Shown here piece by piece: positions 22,925-32,033 of a DNA stretch of 41,384 nucleotides (the first letter of the stretch is position 1; every line of letters begins with the position of its first letter). Both the position numbers and the translations under genes were made by a program. Under the pieces are notes generated by a model. It did no database searches and was not told where the DNA came from. It saw only the letters and a program-made list of their open reading frames with translations. This DNA is from Candidatus Solibacter sp. (GTDB lineage Bacteria; Acidobacteriota; Terriglobia; Bryobacterales; Bryobacteraceae): assembly GCA_025361425.1 (NCBI GenBank), contig JANYAH010000048.1:1-41384 (forward strand), read 5' to 3'.

Positions 22925-23055
22925 TCTATTTTTTCGGTGCGCGCCGATCCAAACGAGCCATCGCGACGTATCCACGTACAGAGGCGGCATATCCCCCCGG
23001 TGGCATGAGCCCCTCCGCCTGAGCTATGCTAGCAACTTCGGTTGTTGACATACTC
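22925..23055. promoter_or_regulatory. Upstream region of the ECF sigma gene
   Basis: This AT-richer stretch separates the G-rich array from the sigma gene and should hold its promoter. No clear conserved ECF-type -35/-10 pair was recognised, and no strong Shine-Dalgarno sequence precedes the ATG at 23056. Confidence 0.35.
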
Positions 23056-23691
23056 ATGAACGACGAATATCTGCCGCCGGGCGCATTGTCCAGAGGCGCA
23101 GCAACTCGCCTCGATGCCAGTGCGGCCACTGCGCCGCTTTCCGGGCTGGTGGCACTGGTGGAGCAAATGGCGCAAGGGCGGCAAGACGCGCTCGCCCGGC
23201 TCTACGACGCGACTTCGTCGATGCTGAACGGCTTGCTGCTGCGCATCCTGGAGCGGCCCGAAGATGCCGAAGAGGTACTGCTCGATGTCTATATGAAAGC
23301 CTGGAAGTATTCCGCGCGTTATTCGGACAAGCGGGGCAGCGTGCAGGCGTGGCTGATGATTATGGCGCGCAACGCCGCTATCGACCGGATCCGCCAGAAA
23401 CGCGTGCAACCGAAGACGGCGGCCTTTGAACCGGAGAACATGGCGGAGGCGAAATCCACCGAGGCTTCGCCTGAAGAACAAACCGCCGAGCGGGAAAGAC
23501 GGAGGAGAGTGCAAATCGCATTGAGGGAATTACCCCCGGAACAGCGTGAGGTGGTGGAGTTGGCATTTTTCGGCGGCCTGACCCACGCGGAACTGGCGGA
23601 GCGTTTGCGGGAACCGCTCGGCACCATCAAAAGCCGGATCCGCATGGGGCTGGTGCGCCTGCGCGGATTGATGGAGGAGCCTGGCGTATGA
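23056..23691 (+). CDS. ECF-type RNA polymerase sigma factor
   Basis: A 211-residue sigma-70-family factor from the ATG at 23056; an in-frame codon ten positions earlier is an alternative. Region 2 is seen as LARLYDATSSMLNGLLLRIL with EDAEEVLLDVYMKAWKY and the -10-recognising AWLMIMARNAAIDRIRQKR. Region 4 is ELPPEQREVVELAFFGGLTH with the helix-turn-helix AELAERLREPLGTIKSRI. The linker is charged (EEQTAERERRRR). Its TGA overlaps the ATG of the cupin gene (ATGA), the usual arrangement of a sigma factor with its anti-sigma. It resembles ECF groups paired with ChrR/RskA-like regulators. Confidence 0.92.
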   Translation: MNDEYLPPGALSRGAATRLDASAATAPLSGLVALVEQMAQGRQDALARLYDATSSMLNGLLLRILERPEDAEEVLLDVYMKAWKYSARYSDKRGSVQAWLMIMARNAAIDRIRQKRVQPKTAAFEPENMAEAKSTEASPEEQTAERERRRRVQIALRELPPEQREVVELAFFGGLTHAELAERLREPLGTIKSRIRMGLVRLRGLMEEPGV

Positions 23692-24245
23692 GCATTTCGA
23701 ACATGTCTGCCGCCGCAACCGTGGAACAGCAGGAGACCGCCGCCTTGGCCGCGATGGACCTCGCGGCGCCATTGGATGCCGCGTCGGTGCCCAAGCAACT
23801 GGTGGCGGAGATGCGCGAGGCGGTGTGGTTGCTGGCCGAAACCCTGACGCCCGTAGCGCCCGCGCCCTCATTCAAGAGCCTCGTGCTCTCGCGTGTGGCC
23901 CAGTTCGAACAATTGAAACCGCAGCGAGATGTGCGGCGCAGCGAAGAGCACTGGGTCAGCGCCGGCATGCCCGGAATCGATATCAAGACGTTGTTCCAGG
24001 AGGACGAAACCGGCCGTTCCACCTATCTGGTTCGCATGCAGCCCGGGGTTCGTTTTCCCGCTCACTATCATCACGACCCGGAGCAGTGCCTGGTCCTCAA
24101 AGGCGATCTATGCTGGGGCGATCTAGTCTACGAGGAAGGCGATTTCATCTTGATGGACAAGGGTACGGAGCACCCGGAGATTCACACGGTCCACGGCAAT
24201 CTTCTCCTCATCGTGGCGGGCCACAACGAGTTCCTGGTGGCATAA
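23688..24245 (+). CDS. Cupin anti-sigma factor (ChrR-like), no zinc motif in N-terminal domain
   Basis: A 185-residue protein whose first ~85 residues form the helices of an anti-sigma domain (VAEMREAVWLLAETLTPVAP then PSFKSLVLSRVAQFE, like RskA/ChrR). Its last ~95 residues are a ChrR-type cupin. The cupin metal set looks complete: HYHHDPEQ and a later GTEHPEIHTVHG. The HxxxCxxC zinc motif of classical ZAS anti-sigma factors is absent; there is no Cys or His in the first ~80 residues. It probably holds the preceding sigma factor and releases it on a chemical signal sensed by the cupin, such as an oxidant or metal. That is inference from ChrR. Confidence 0.85.
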   Translation: MSISNMSAAATVEQQETAALAAMDLAAPLDAASVPKQLVAEMREAVWLLAETLTPVAPAPSFKSLVLSRVAQFEQLKPQRDVRRSEEHWVSAGMPGIDIKTLFQEDETGRSTYLVRMQPGVRFPAHYHHDPEQCLVLKGDLCWGDLVYEEGDFILMDKGTEHPEIHTVHGNLLLIVAGHNEFLVA

Positions 24246-24342
24246 GGCTCCGCCTTGTGCATGGGAGTGAAGGTCGCGCGCCGGGCGCATCGCGGGTATG
24301 ACCGGCTCCGATTCTCCGCGTCAAAATCGACCGCTTGCCTGT

Positions 24343-25977
24343 CTAATCCGGGAGCGCGAACAGGTACGACGTCAGATTCTCCAGGTCCTTGGGCGCCAGT
24401 TTATAGGACGGCATGATCGACCCCGGCGCCATCTTCCGCGGATCCGCGAAGTGGTCCTCTACCCAACCGCGGCTCTGGCGTTTGGAGAGTCCGTTGAGCG
24501 GCGGACCGATTCTCATGCCCCCTCCGTTGACCAGATGGCAGGTCCCGCAGCGGTTCGTCTGGTAAACCAGCGCACCCTGCGCGGCAAAATCCGGCGCATT
24601 GTCGAGAGCCGTGGCGTTCTTCTCATTCAGCTTCAGCAGAAACGCCGCGAGCGAATTCAACTGCGCATCGGTCAACTGGATGGGTGGCATCGAAGTTCCG
24701 GGACGCATCGCCGACGGCCGTTTGAAATGCTGGATCATCCACGCCGCGTCTTTGTGGATGGATGCCTTCGTCAGGTTTGGTCCCACTGCCGCACCCTGGT
24801 CGCCGATGGCATGGCAGCTCACGCAGTTCTCCTTGCGGAAGTAAGCGATGCCCACCATTTCCTCGGGCGACAACTGCATCCAGTCGGTTGGCCCCGAGTA
24901 ATCCACCGCCGCCAACGGGTCCTTGGGCGTGGACCTTACGGCCGCGGCGGTCAACCCGCCCCAGCCGATGGCGGCCAGCAGCACGACCGCGAATGCCACG
25001 GTGCGGCGCGTGACTTTGACCATCTGACCGCGGTCGATGAAGGGCACCAGGATGAGCAGAAGCACGGCCAGGGCCGGCAACACCACGCTTCCCAGCACTT
25101 CGAGCGGTCCGCTGAACAGCTTCAGGGTCTGGAACAGGAACAGGAAATACCATTCCGGCCGTGGGATGTAAGAGGTGTCGGTCGGGTCGGCCAACTGCTC
25201 GAGCGGCACACGCACCGCCACTGCCATCATGAACAGGATCGCAAAGGCGATGAAGATGGCCACCGTGTCTTTGAAGACCTGCCGCGGGTAGAACTTCTTC
25301 TTGGGCTTCAACTCATCGCCCGGCAGCGGAGCCACCCCGTGCTTGCGCACGAGGAAGATGTGGAGCACCAACAGGAAGATAGTGGCCGGCGGCAGCAGCA
25401 GCACGTGCAAGCCGTAAAACCGGGCAAACGTCACCACGCCGATTTCGCCCTCGCCACCGAGCAATCGCGACAAATATGGCCCCAGCAGCGGCGCATGTCC
25501 GGCGATCTGCGTGGTGACCACGGTTCCCCAATACGCGCGGTTGTCCCAGGGCAGCAGATACCCGGTGAGGCCATACGCCAGTGTGAGCAGCAGGAGCACC
25601 ACCCCCACCATCCAGGTAGCTTCCCGTGGTTTCTTGTACGCCCCGTACAGGAAGACCTGCACCATGTGCAGCACCACCACCACGACAATCATGCTGGCGC
25701 CCCAGTGATGCAGCCCGCGCATCAAGCGGCCCCCGGTCAACTCCGTCAGGATATAGCGCAGGCTGTTATAGGCATCGCCCGGCGTGGGCGCGTAGTTGAA
25801 GGCCAGCAGGGCACCGGTGAAAGCCTGCACCATGAACAGGAACACGGCGACGCTGCCGAACACCTGGTGCCACCCGCTCGATGCCGGAATTTCTTCGTAG
25901 AGGAATTGGCGCACCGCGCTTTGGATGCCGGTGCGATGTTCCACCCAGTTGTTGACCCCGCGGATGCGGCGCCTCAC
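24343..25977 (-). CDS. Cytochrome b6-type / subunit IV protein fused to two cytochrome c domains
   Basis: A 544-residue fusion. Residues ~1-345 are the cytochrome b core of a quinol:acceptor oxidoreductase. The heme ligands are probably His90/His104 and His191/His206; the 15-residue step in the second pair is that of b6 rather than mitochondrial b (14). The Qo motif is PEWY (274-277). The C-terminal third, after a last helix (~326-346), holds two cytochrome c motifs, CVSCH (385-389) and CGTCH (477-481), with probable Met ligands Met430 and Met522. The fused diheme domain would replace cytochrome c1 or f. It starts at GTG 25977, overlapping the Rieske stop (GTGA). Confidence 0.92.
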   Translation of the reverse strand: MRRRIRGVNNWVEHRTGIQSAVRQFLYEEIPASSGWHQVFGSVAVFLFMVQAFTGALLAFNYAPTPGDAYNSLRYILTELTGGRLMRGLHHWGASMIVVVVVLHMVQVFLYGAYKKPREATWMVGVVLLLLTLAYGLTGYLLPWDNRAYWGTVVTTQIAGHAPLLGPYLSRLLGGEGEIGVVTFARFYGLHVLLLPPATIFLLVLHIFLVRKHGVAPLPGDELKPKKKFYPRQVFKDTVAIFIAFAILFMMAVAVRVPLEQLADPTDTSYIPRPEWYFLFLFQTLKLFSGPLEVLGSVVLPALAVLLLILVPFIDRGQMVKVTRRTVAFAVVLLAAIGWGGLTAAAVRSTPKDPLAAVDYSGPTDWMQLSPEEMVGIAYFRKENCVSCHAIGDQGAAVGPNLTKASIHKDAAWMIQHFKRPSAMRPGTSMPPIQLTDAQLNSLAAFLLKLNEKNATALDNAPDFAAQGALVYQTNRCGTCHLVNGGGMRIGPPLNGLSKRQSRGWVEDHFADPRKMAPGSIMPSYKLAPKDLENLTSYLFALPD

Positions 25978-26519
25978 GACTGCTTCTCCGGCGTGCCCAG
26001 TAGTTTGCCAATCAGCAGCTTGGTGCCGTTAAGCTTGGTTTGGTAGCGGTCCAGTGGCCGCGGCGCGGGGCCGGCCACCACCTTACCGTCGCTAGAGAAG
26101 AGAGAGGTGTGACAGGGGCAGAGGAACACCCCCTTGGCGTCTTCCCAATGATAGGCGCACCCCAAATGCGTGCACTGCGGACCGAAGGCCGTCACCTGGT
26201 TGGCGGCTGTCTTGACCACCCAGGCGGTGCTTTTTTCGCTGATCACTTTCCAGCCGTCGATGCGGGTTCGCCGGTAGGTGAGCTCCACCGGCGAGTTCGG
26301 CGCCATGTGTTCGATATCGCCGATCTCGATCCACGGGTCGCTCTTTTTCGCTTTGGGTGGGAACAGCAAATAGACCAGGGCAGGCAGACCGAGCGCGGCC
26401 GAGATGGCTGCCCAGAGGCCGTAAATCGCCAGCACATAGAAATTGCGGCGGCTGGAGCCTTCGCCCTGGGCTGGGGGGACTGTTTGCACGTTACCCATCG
26501 TAAACCGCGACCCCTTCAT
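25974..26519 (-). CDS. Rieske iron-sulfur protein of the bc-type complex
   Basis: A 181-residue protein with an N-terminal membrane anchor (about 28-53) preceded by the twin-arginine-like SSRRNF. The [2Fe-2S] site is complete: CTHLGC (Cys116, His118, Cys121) and CPCH (Cys134, Cys136, His137), with the Pro-rich loop GPAPRPLDRY after it. It accepts electrons from quinol at the Qo site of the cytochrome b encoded next. Start ATG at 26519; an ATG seven codons later is an alternative. The two-gene operon lacks a separate cytochrome c1 gene, which the fused protein explains. Confidence 0.93.
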   Translation of the reverse strand: MKGSRFTMGNVQTVPPAQGEGSSRRNFYVLAIYGLWAAISAALGLPALVYLLFPPKAKKSDPWIEIGDIEHMAPNSPVELTYRRTRIDGWKVISEKSTAWVVKTAANQVTAFGPQCTHLGCAYHWEDAKGVFLCPCHTSLFSSDGKVVAGPAPRPLDRYQTKLNGTKLLIGKLLGTPEKQS

Positions 26520-26593
26520 ATTTGTCGCTCAATTGTATAGAGTTTGCAAAAACTGACAAGGTTACCCGGGGCAGGTGGCCCAAAAACGTCCGG

Positions 26594-27058
26594 CTATTTC
26601 AATTCCGGACTGTTGATGGTGGCAGGTTCCTGGCCGATATTCTGGCGTACGACGAAGGATTGATCGGAATAAAAGGTCCGGCTTCCGACATTGATGGCCT
26701 CTGGAACGACGGTAATCACGTAGCCGGCGGCATTTCCGGTCATCGTGAACTTGTGGCCGCTCTTCGAGCCGGAAGCCAGGGTGCCATCGATTAAGTCGGC
26801 AGCCCCCGGACCCGCCGCGCCGCTAGTGGGCGGGCCGAGCTCCATTAGCGAGGCAGCGTACTTGCCGTACTGGGAATAGTATTGCGTTTGAGCCACGTGG
26901 AGCGTCCGGATGGTGGCGAGGGCCGCCGTTTGCTGCGAGAGGGTGAGCGCTTGCTTATACTTTGGCGCCGCTATCCCGATGATAATCATGATAATTGCGA
27001 CAACAATCAGCAATTCGATCAGGGAAAAGCCGCGGCGGCGCCGCTGTAGGTTCAGCAT
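26594..27058 (-). CDS. Type IV pilin-like protein (prepilin)
   Basis: A 154-residue protein with a class III signal: a basic leader MLNLQRRRRG, cleavage predicted after Gly10, then FSLIELLIVVAIIMIIIGIAAP with Glu at mature position 5. The remainder has Tyr-rich SQYGKYAASL and a beta-rich C-terminus, like major pilins or pseudopilins of the general secretion type. It would be processed by a prepilin peptidase at the membrane; none is in the window. It stands alone in this region with no pilus-assembly neighbours, so its role (pilus, pseudopilus, uptake) cannot be decided. Confidence 0.88.
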   Translation of the reverse strand: MLNLQRRRRGFSLIELLIVVAIIMIIIGIAAPKYKQALTLSQQTAALATIRTLHVAQTQYYSQYGKYAASLMELGPPTSGAAGPGAADLIDGTLASGSKSGHKFTMTGNAAGYVITVVPEAINVGSRTFYSDQSFVVRQNIGQEPATINSPELK

Positions 27059-27126
27059 ACAGAGTCTTCCTTCCTACTTTACGACGTTGCGGACCCGCTC
27101 CGCGTGGAGACTACTTCGCCGCGGGC

Positions 27127-27519
27127 TCAAACCTTCGGCAGCGGGTAGAGCGAAAGGCCGGCCACGGGGAAATCTTTGGTGTTGTCGGTGAGCAGCGTCA
27201 GCCCACCGCGAACAGCGACGGCCGCAATGATGACGTCGCCGAGATTAAGCGTGGTCCCCTTGCGGGCGTAATCGCGTTTGTACTCGCCAGCCAGGCGAGC
27301 GGCGGCCGGCGCAATCGGAATGTGTTGGAGGCTGGCGAAAAATCCTTCAGTCGCAGCTTGTTCCTTGGGCCGCCTGCCGGCGTAAACTTCGGTGATGTTG
27401 ATGGGGCAACAAGCCAAAAGATGGCCGGATTTCACCAAATCCAACAGTAGGGCTGGGCGTTCCCGTTTATTGTTGAGCACGTCGACGATGACGCTGGTAT
27501 CCAGAAGGAAGGTGGCCAT
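27127..27519 (-). CDS. PIN-domain ribonuclease toxin, VapC-like
   Basis: A 130-residue PIN-domain protein with the expected acidic set: Asp7 (LLDTSVIVDVL), Glu44 (NITEVYAG), Asp95 (LNLGDVIIAA) and Asp112/Asp116 (TDNTKDF). VapC-type proteins cleave specific RNAs and are neutralised by the partner antitoxin. The ATG follows the antitoxin's stop by one base (TGA-C-ATG), a typical coupled arrangement. The target RNA cannot be predicted. Confidence 0.9.
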   Translation of the reverse strand: MATFLLDTSVIVDVLNNKRERPALLLDLVKSGHLLACCPINITEVYAGRRPKEQAATEGFFASLQHIPIAPAAARLAGEYKRDYARKGTTLNLGDVIIAAVAVRGGLTLLTDNTKDFPVAGLSLYPLPKV

Positions 27520-27520
27520 G

Positions 27521-27787
27521 TCAGCGGCTGGTCACTTTTTCGAAGCGCTGGTCGTACTCCTGGCGCAGCATTTTGACCCATTTGGCAGCCCCCTCCTTGA
27601 GCTCGGGATGGTCCTTATCTTTCCAAGAGCCGGCGGCGGATTCCAAGGCTTTGATTTGGCGCAGGCGCATCAGTTCCTTCTCTGCCGCCTGGGTGAGAAA
27701 AGCACTGCGACCGCGCTTGCCGACGATGGTGTCGATCTCGGCAATCAGTTGCTGGGGGATGACGATGTGGGTACGTTTGGTGCCCAT
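27521..27787 (-). CDS. Ribbon-helix-helix antitoxin, VapB-like
   Basis: An 88-residue small protein upstream of the PIN toxin. The N-terminus KRTHIVIPQQLIAEIDTIVG followed by RSAFLTQAAEKELMRL is a ribbon-helix-helix DNA-binding pattern. The C-terminal half (SWKDKDHPELKEGAAKWV...) is charged and probably wraps the toxin. The pair is expected to repress its own promoter, which should lie in the short gap to kdsA (27788-27822). That gap is short, so read-through from kdsA is also possible. Confidence 0.85.
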   Translation of the reverse strand: MGTKRTHIVIPQQLIAEIDTIVGKRGRSAFLTQAAEKELMRLRQIKALESAAGSWKDKDHPELKEGAAKWVKMLRQEYDQRFEKVTSR

Positions 27788-27822
27788 AGCGACTTCCCTA
27801 GGCCCACTGGTAGTTTAACAGG

Positions 27823-28620
27823 CTATGGGATTTGTGGAGAGACCAGCGCGTCGATCGCCAACAAGCTCCGCCACAAATCGGCCAGCAGACCGAGACTTAA
27901 GGCGTTGGCGCCGTCGGAGAGCGCCTTCTCGGGGCAATCGTGAACCTCTAAGAACACGCCGTCGATGCCCACCGCCACGGCCGCGCGCGCCAAAGGAGCG
28001 ATGAACTCGGGCTGGCCGCTCGACGCCGCGCCCGCACCGCCGGGCAACTGAGCGCTGTGGGTGGCGTCGAACACCACCGGCCAGCCGGCGTCGCGCATGG
28101 TCTTCAGGCCGCGCATGTCCACCACCAGGTTGTTGTAGCCGAAGCTGGACCCGCGCTCCGTGAGCACCACGCGGCTGTTGCCCGTGGATGCCACCTTCTC
28201 CGCCGCGCGGTGGATATCGTGCGGCGCCACGAACTGCCCCTTCTTGATGTTTACGATGCGGCCCGTCCGTCCGGCGGCCGTCAGCAGGTCCGTCTGGCGG
28301 CAGAGGAATGCGGGAATCTGCAGGATATCGGCCACCTCCGCCGCGGGCTCGGCCTGCCACGCCTCGTGAATATCGGTCAGAATGGGGAAGCCTTCCGCCT
28401 TCACCCCCGCGAGGATGCGCAGCCCTTCCTGCAAGCCCGGACCGCGATAGGCGCCGCCGCTGGTCCGGTTGGCCTTATCGAAACTCGCCTTGAAGACGAA
28501 CTCGCCCACCGCTTGGCGGATGCCGCGGGCCATGCGGTGAACGTGCTCCTCGCTTTCGATCACGCAGGGCCCGGCGATCAAAACCAGGCGCTTGCCGAAA
28601 TCCGCAAATTCAATCGGCAC
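27823..28620 (-). CDS. kdsA: 3-deoxy-8-phosphooctulonate synthase (Kdo-8-P synthase)
   Basis: A 265-residue cytosolic TIM-barrel enzyme that condenses phosphoenolpyruvate with arabinose-5-phosphate to Kdo-8-phosphate, a step of lipid A/core biosynthesis. Recognisable segments are [40 protein letters not shown] and [14 protein letters not shown], near the full family length. The gene begins inside the last codons of pyrG (11-bp overlap), so it is translated from the kdsB-pyrG-kdsA operon. Presence of Cys in CVIE does not by itself decide the metal-dependent or independent class. Confidence 0.95.
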   Translation of the reverse strand: MPIEFADFGKRLVLIAGPCVIESEEHVHRMARGIRQAVGEFVFKASFDKANRTSGGAYRGPGLQEGLRILAGVKAEGFPILTDIHEAWQAEPAAEVADILQIPAFLCRQTDLLTAAGRTGRIVNIKKGQFVAPHDIHRAAEKVASTGNSRVVLTERGSSFGYNNLVVDMRGLKTMRDAGWPVVFDATHSAQLPGGAGAASSGQPEFIAPLARAAVAVGIDGVFLEVHDCPEKALSDGANALSLGLLADLWRSLLAIDALVSPQIP

Positions 28621-30250
28621 GGGAGAATAACGGCTCCTCGATAGCCGACTGGCGCCGATCGCGCTGCTTTTCCGCGGCGGCGATGAAGCTCTTAAACAGG
28701 GGGTGCGGCTCCATCGGCTTGGACTTGAACTCGGGATGGAACTGGCAGCCGAGATACCACGGATGGCCGGCGAGTTCGCAGATCTCGACGTAAGTATTGT
28801 CGGGCGTTTCGCCCGTGATCTTGAGGCCGGCTGCCTTCAAGCGCCCTTCATATTCGCGATTAAACTCGTAGCGGTGGCGATGGCGCTCATTGATTTCGCG
28901 CATGCCGTAGGCGCTGTAGGCCACGCTGTCTTCGGCGAGACGGCAAGCCCAGCTTCCCAGCCGCATGGTGCCGCCCAATTCGTCAATACCCTTCAGCTCG
29001 CGGAGCTTGAAGATGACGCGGTGCGGGGTGCCGGAGTTGAACTCGGTGGAATCGGCGGCATCCAGCCCGCACACATTGCGCGCGAATTCGATCACCAGGG
29101 TCTGCATGCCGAGGCAGATTCCGAAGTAAGGGACCTTGCGCTCGCGCGCGAACTTGATGGCGTTGAGCATGCCATCGATGCCGCGCTTGCCGAAGCCGCC
29201 GGGCACCAGGATGCCGTCGAAATCTTCCAGTTGCCGCTCCCAGTTCTCGCCGGCCACGCCTTCGGCCTCGATCCAGTGGATGTTGACCTTCAACTGGTGC
29301 GCCAGGCCGCCATGCAGCAGCGCTTCCTTGAGGCTTTTGTAGGAGTCTTCGTATTCGACGTACTTGCCCACCAGCGCGATCGAGACCTCGCCTCGCGGGT
29401 TATCCAGGCGCTCCAGCATTGCCGTCCACCGGGCGAGATCGCGCGGGCCGGCGTCGAGCTTGAGCAGGCGGAGGACGATTTCGTCCACGCCCTCGGCGGC
29501 GAACCCCACGGGTACGGCATAAACGCTGTTGACGTCGCGGGCGGTGATGACGGCGCGCACGTCCACGTCGCAGAAGAGGGCGATCTTCTCCTTCATCTCC
29601 TGCGGGATGAAGCGCTCGCAGCGGCAGAGCAGAATATCGGGCTGGATGCCGAGGGAGCGCAGTTCCTTCACGCTATGCTGGGTGGGCTTGGTTTTAAGTT
29701 CCTGGGCCGCCGCGATCCACGGCACCAGGGTCACGTGGATGAACAGGGTGTTGACGCGCCCCTCTTCGTGGCGCATCTGGCGGATGGCTTCGAGGAACGG
29801 GAGCGATTCGATATCGCCCACGGTGCCGCCGATCTCGGCGATCACCACGTCCACGTCGGCGGAGACCTTCTTGAGCGCGGCTTTGATCTCATTAGTTACG
29901 TGGGGAATCACCTGCACGGTCTTGCCCAGATAATCGCCGCGCCGCTCGCGGGCGATGATCTGCTCATAGATGCGGCCGCTGGTGAGATTATTGCTCTGGG
30001 TGAGCCGGGAGTGCGTGAAGCGCTCATAGTGGCCCAGGTCGAGATCGGTCTCCGCGCCGTCATCGGTGACGAAGACTTCGCCGTGCTGGAAGGGGCTCAT
30101 CGTGCCGGGGTCCACGTTCAGGTACGGATCGAACTTGAGGCACGTGACCTTGAGTCCGCGGCTTTCCAAGAGGCAGCCGATGGACGCGGCCGCAATCCCC
30201 TTCCCCAACGAAGAGACCACGCCGCCCGTTATAAATATGTATTTAGCCAT
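28610..30250 (-). CDS. pyrG: CTP synthase
   Basis: A 546-residue enzyme making CTP from UTP with glutamine. The synthase domain starts [19 protein letters not shown] (P-loop-like) and includes [20 protein letters not shown]. The class I glutaminase domain, in roughly the last 250 residues, has GICLGMQT with the nucleophile Cys and the His-Glu pair in [11 protein letters not shown]. The ATG at 30250 is used; the long upstream in-frame extension is antisense to kdsB and is not protein-like. It overlaps kdsB by 8 bases and kdsA by 11. The position between two Kdo genes makes sense because KdsB needs CTP. Confidence 0.96.
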   Translation of the reverse strand: MAKYIFITGGVVSSLGKGIAAASIGCLLESRGLKVTCLKFDPYLNVDPGTMSPFQHGEVFVTDDGAETDLDLGHYERFTHSRLTQSNNLTSGRIYEQIIARERRGDYLGKTVQVIPHVTNEIKAALKKVSADVDVVIAEIGGTVGDIESLPFLEAIRQMRHEEGRVNTLFIHVTLVPWIAAAQELKTKPTQHSVKELRSLGIQPDILLCRCERFIPQEMKEKIALFCDVDVRAVITARDVNSVYAVPVGFAAEGVDEIVLRLLKLDAGPRDLARWTAMLERLDNPRGEVSIALVGKYVEYEDSYKSLKEALLHGGLAHQLKVNIHWIEAEGVAGENWERQLEDFDGILVPGGFGKRGIDGMLNAIKFARERKVPYFGICLGMQTLVIEFARNVCGLDAADSTEFNSGTPHRVIFKLRELKGIDELGGTMRLGSWACRLAEDSVAYSAYGMREINERHRHRYEFNREYEGRLKAAGLKITGETPDNTYVEICELAGHPWYLGCQFHPEFKSKPMEPHPLFKSFIAAAEKQRDRRQSAIEEPLFSRAD

Positions 30251-31016
30251 TTCCCATTTCCTGTAAGATTGAGGCGTCGAATAACCGGGACACCCGTGCC
30301 AGATCCTCCGGGGTATCCACACCCAGCGATTCGTATTCCGTTTCCACCACGCGGATTCGAAAACCGTTCTCCAAAGCGCGCAACTGCTCCAGGCGTTCGG
30401 CGGCTTCCAGCGGACCCACCGGGAGCGCCGAATAGGCCAGCAGAAAATCCCGCCGGTATACATATAACCCGATGTGCTTGAAATAAGGCGTGACGGCGGA
30501 TTTTTCCCGCTCGAAGGGAATCGGGTAGCGCGAGAAATAGATGGCATCGCCGCCGCCATTCGTCACCACCTTCACCACGTTGGGGTCGCCAATTTCGCGC
30601 GGATCTTCAATGCGTTTCTTGAGCGTCCCCATGACCAGTTCCGGTTCGTGGACCAAGGGCAGGATGGCGGCGTCGATGGCGGCGGGGTCGATCAGAGGCT
30701 CGTCGCCCTGGATGTTGACCACAATTTCGGCGTCCTCGGCGGAGGCGGCTTCGGCCACCCGGTCTGTGCCGGAAAGGTGATCGGAGCGTGTCATGCGGAC
30801 GCGCGCGCCGAAACTTCTTGCGACGGAATACACGCGGTCGTCATCCGTAGCAATGAGGACGCGGGTGAGATAGGTGCATAGAGAAGCACGGTCATACACG
30901 TGCTGTAGCATGGTCTTACCGGCGATGAGAGCCAGTACCTTGCCGGGGAAGCGAGTGGATGCAAATCTGGCAGGAATGACGCCGAGAATTTTACGCGGCA
31001 CAGAAAATATTAACAT
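30243..31016 (-). CDS. kdsB: 3-deoxy-manno-octulosonate cytidylyltransferase (CMP-Kdo synthetase)
   Basis: A 257-residue nucleotidyltransferase activating Kdo with CTP. The N-terminal nucleotide loop is [14 protein letters not shown], followed by ATDDDRVYS, the [10 protein letters not shown] motif and the family's [11 protein letters not shown] segment. It is the first gene of the kdsB-pyrG-kdsA operon; the ATG lies at 31016, and a short AT-rich divergent gap to the VWFA gene must contain its promoter. Together with kdsA it shows that the organism makes LPS containing Kdo or a related sugar. Confidence 0.95.
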   Translation of the reverse strand: MLIFSVPRKILGVIPARFASTRFPGKVLALIAGKTMLQHVYDRASLCTYLTRVLIATDDDRVYSVARSFGARVRMTRSDHLSGTDRVAEAASAEDAEIVVNIQGDEPLIDPAAIDAAILPLVHEPELVMGTLKKRIEDPREIGDPNVVKVVTNGGGDAIYFSRYPIPFEREKSAVTPYFKHIGLYVYRRDFLLAYSALPVGPLEAAERLEQLRALENGFRIRVVETEYESLGVDTPEDLARVSRLFDASILQEMGNG

Positions 31017-31061
31017 AAATCGCCTATGTTATTCTTGGGAAAGAAAGGCTGGCCAGCCGCT

Positions 31062-32033
31062 ATGCTGCCCTCCTCGGCTAAGCTGTTGATTCGTTGCGCC
31101 GTCGGGATTTGCCTGGGCTGTGTCATCTGGGGACAGGCAAGCCTGGAAGTCCGGACGAAACCTGGCGAGAAGCTGGAGTCGCGCCCACGCCCTAACATCC
31201 GCGTGGACAGTACGCTGGTGCTGATCCCGGTCACCGTCACCGACCCCTTGAACCGTTTTGTCACGGGACTGGAAAAGGAGAATTTCAAAGTGCTGGAGGA
31301 TAAGCTACCGCAGGAGATTACTCAGTTCTCCAGCGAGGACGCGCCGCTCTCTGTGGGCGTGGTCTTCGATTGCAGCGGCAGCATGGGCAGTAAGCTCGAC
31401 AAATCCCGGCAGGCAGTGGCGCAGTTTTTCAAGCTGGCCAATCCGGAGGACGAGTTTTTCCTGGTTCAATTCAACGATTCAGCCAACCTGATTCAGCCCT
31501 TCACGCGGAACCTGGAGGAGATCCAGAACAAGCTCGCCTTTACCCAGTCCAAGGGCAGAACCGCGCTGCTGGACGCGGTCTACATGGCGGTACATGAAAT
31601 GAAAAAAGCCAAGAATCCGCGTAAGGCGCTCCTGTTGATCTCCGATGGCGGCGATAACAGCAGCCGCTACAGCGAGGCGGAAATCAAGAAGCTGGTAAAG
31701 GAAGCCGACGTGCAGATTTACGCCATCGGCATCTACGAATCCGCCGGGGCGCGCAACCGTACGCCGGAAGAGACTTCGGGACCCGCGCTGCTCACCGAAA
31801 TCGCCGAGCAGACCGGGGGGCGGCAGTACCAGGTGGACAATTTGAATGAGTTGCCGGACGTGGCGGCAAAAATCGGCGTCGAACTGCGCAACCAGTACAT
31901 ACTGGGCTACTCCCCGAAGAACCTGAGCCGCGACGGCAAGTACCGCAAGGTCCAGGTCAAGCTGGTGCAACCGCACGGCATGCCGCTTTTGCGGCCATTT
32001 TGGAAACAAGGCTACTATGCGCCGGCACAATAA
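31062..32033 (+). CDS. Exported acidobacterial VWFA-domain protein, copy 1
   Basis: A 323-residue protein if started at the ATG at 31062; an in-frame codon at 31026 is an alternative. It has a signal-like segment (IRCAVGICLGCVIWGQA) and a von Willebrand A domain. The MIDAS metal motif is complete (FDCSGSMGSKLD), with FFLVQFNDSANLI and a later TGGRQYQVDNL. This matches the TIGR03436 'VWFA-related Acidobacterial domain' group, whose members are exported and act in unknown protein-protein contacts. It is the most diverged of three tandem copies. It overlaps the next gene by 17 bases. Confidence 0.88.
   Translation: MLPSSAKLLIRCAVGICLGCVIWGQASLEVRTKPGEKLESRPRPNIRVDSTLVLIPVTVTDPLNRFVTGLEKENFKVLEDKLPQEITQFSSEDAPLSVGVVFDCSGSMGSKLDKSRQAVAQFFKLANPEDEFFLVQFNDSANLIQPFTRNLEEIQNKLAFTQSKGRTALLDAVYMAVHEMKKAKNPRKALLLISDGGDNSSRYSEAEIKKLVKEADVQIYAIGIYESAGARNRTPEETSGPALLTEIAEQTGGRQYQVDNLNELPDVAAKIGVELRNQYILGYSPKNLSRDGKYRKVQVKLVQPHGMPLLRPFWKQGYYAPAQ

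Noticed and set aside
22391-22990. Arg/Pro-rich proteins on both strands of the G-rich array
   Set aside because: Both strands are open only because the repeat lacks stop codons. Translations are simple repeats with no start signal.
24298-26046. 582-residue plus-strand open frame opposite cytochrome b
   Set aside because: The translation is His/Gln/Arg-rich and featureless, while the minus strand has heme and Qo motifs.
28703-30481. 592-residue plus-strand open frame opposite pyrG
   Set aside because: The minus-strand pyrG/kdsB frames carry full enzyme motifs. The opposite frame has none.
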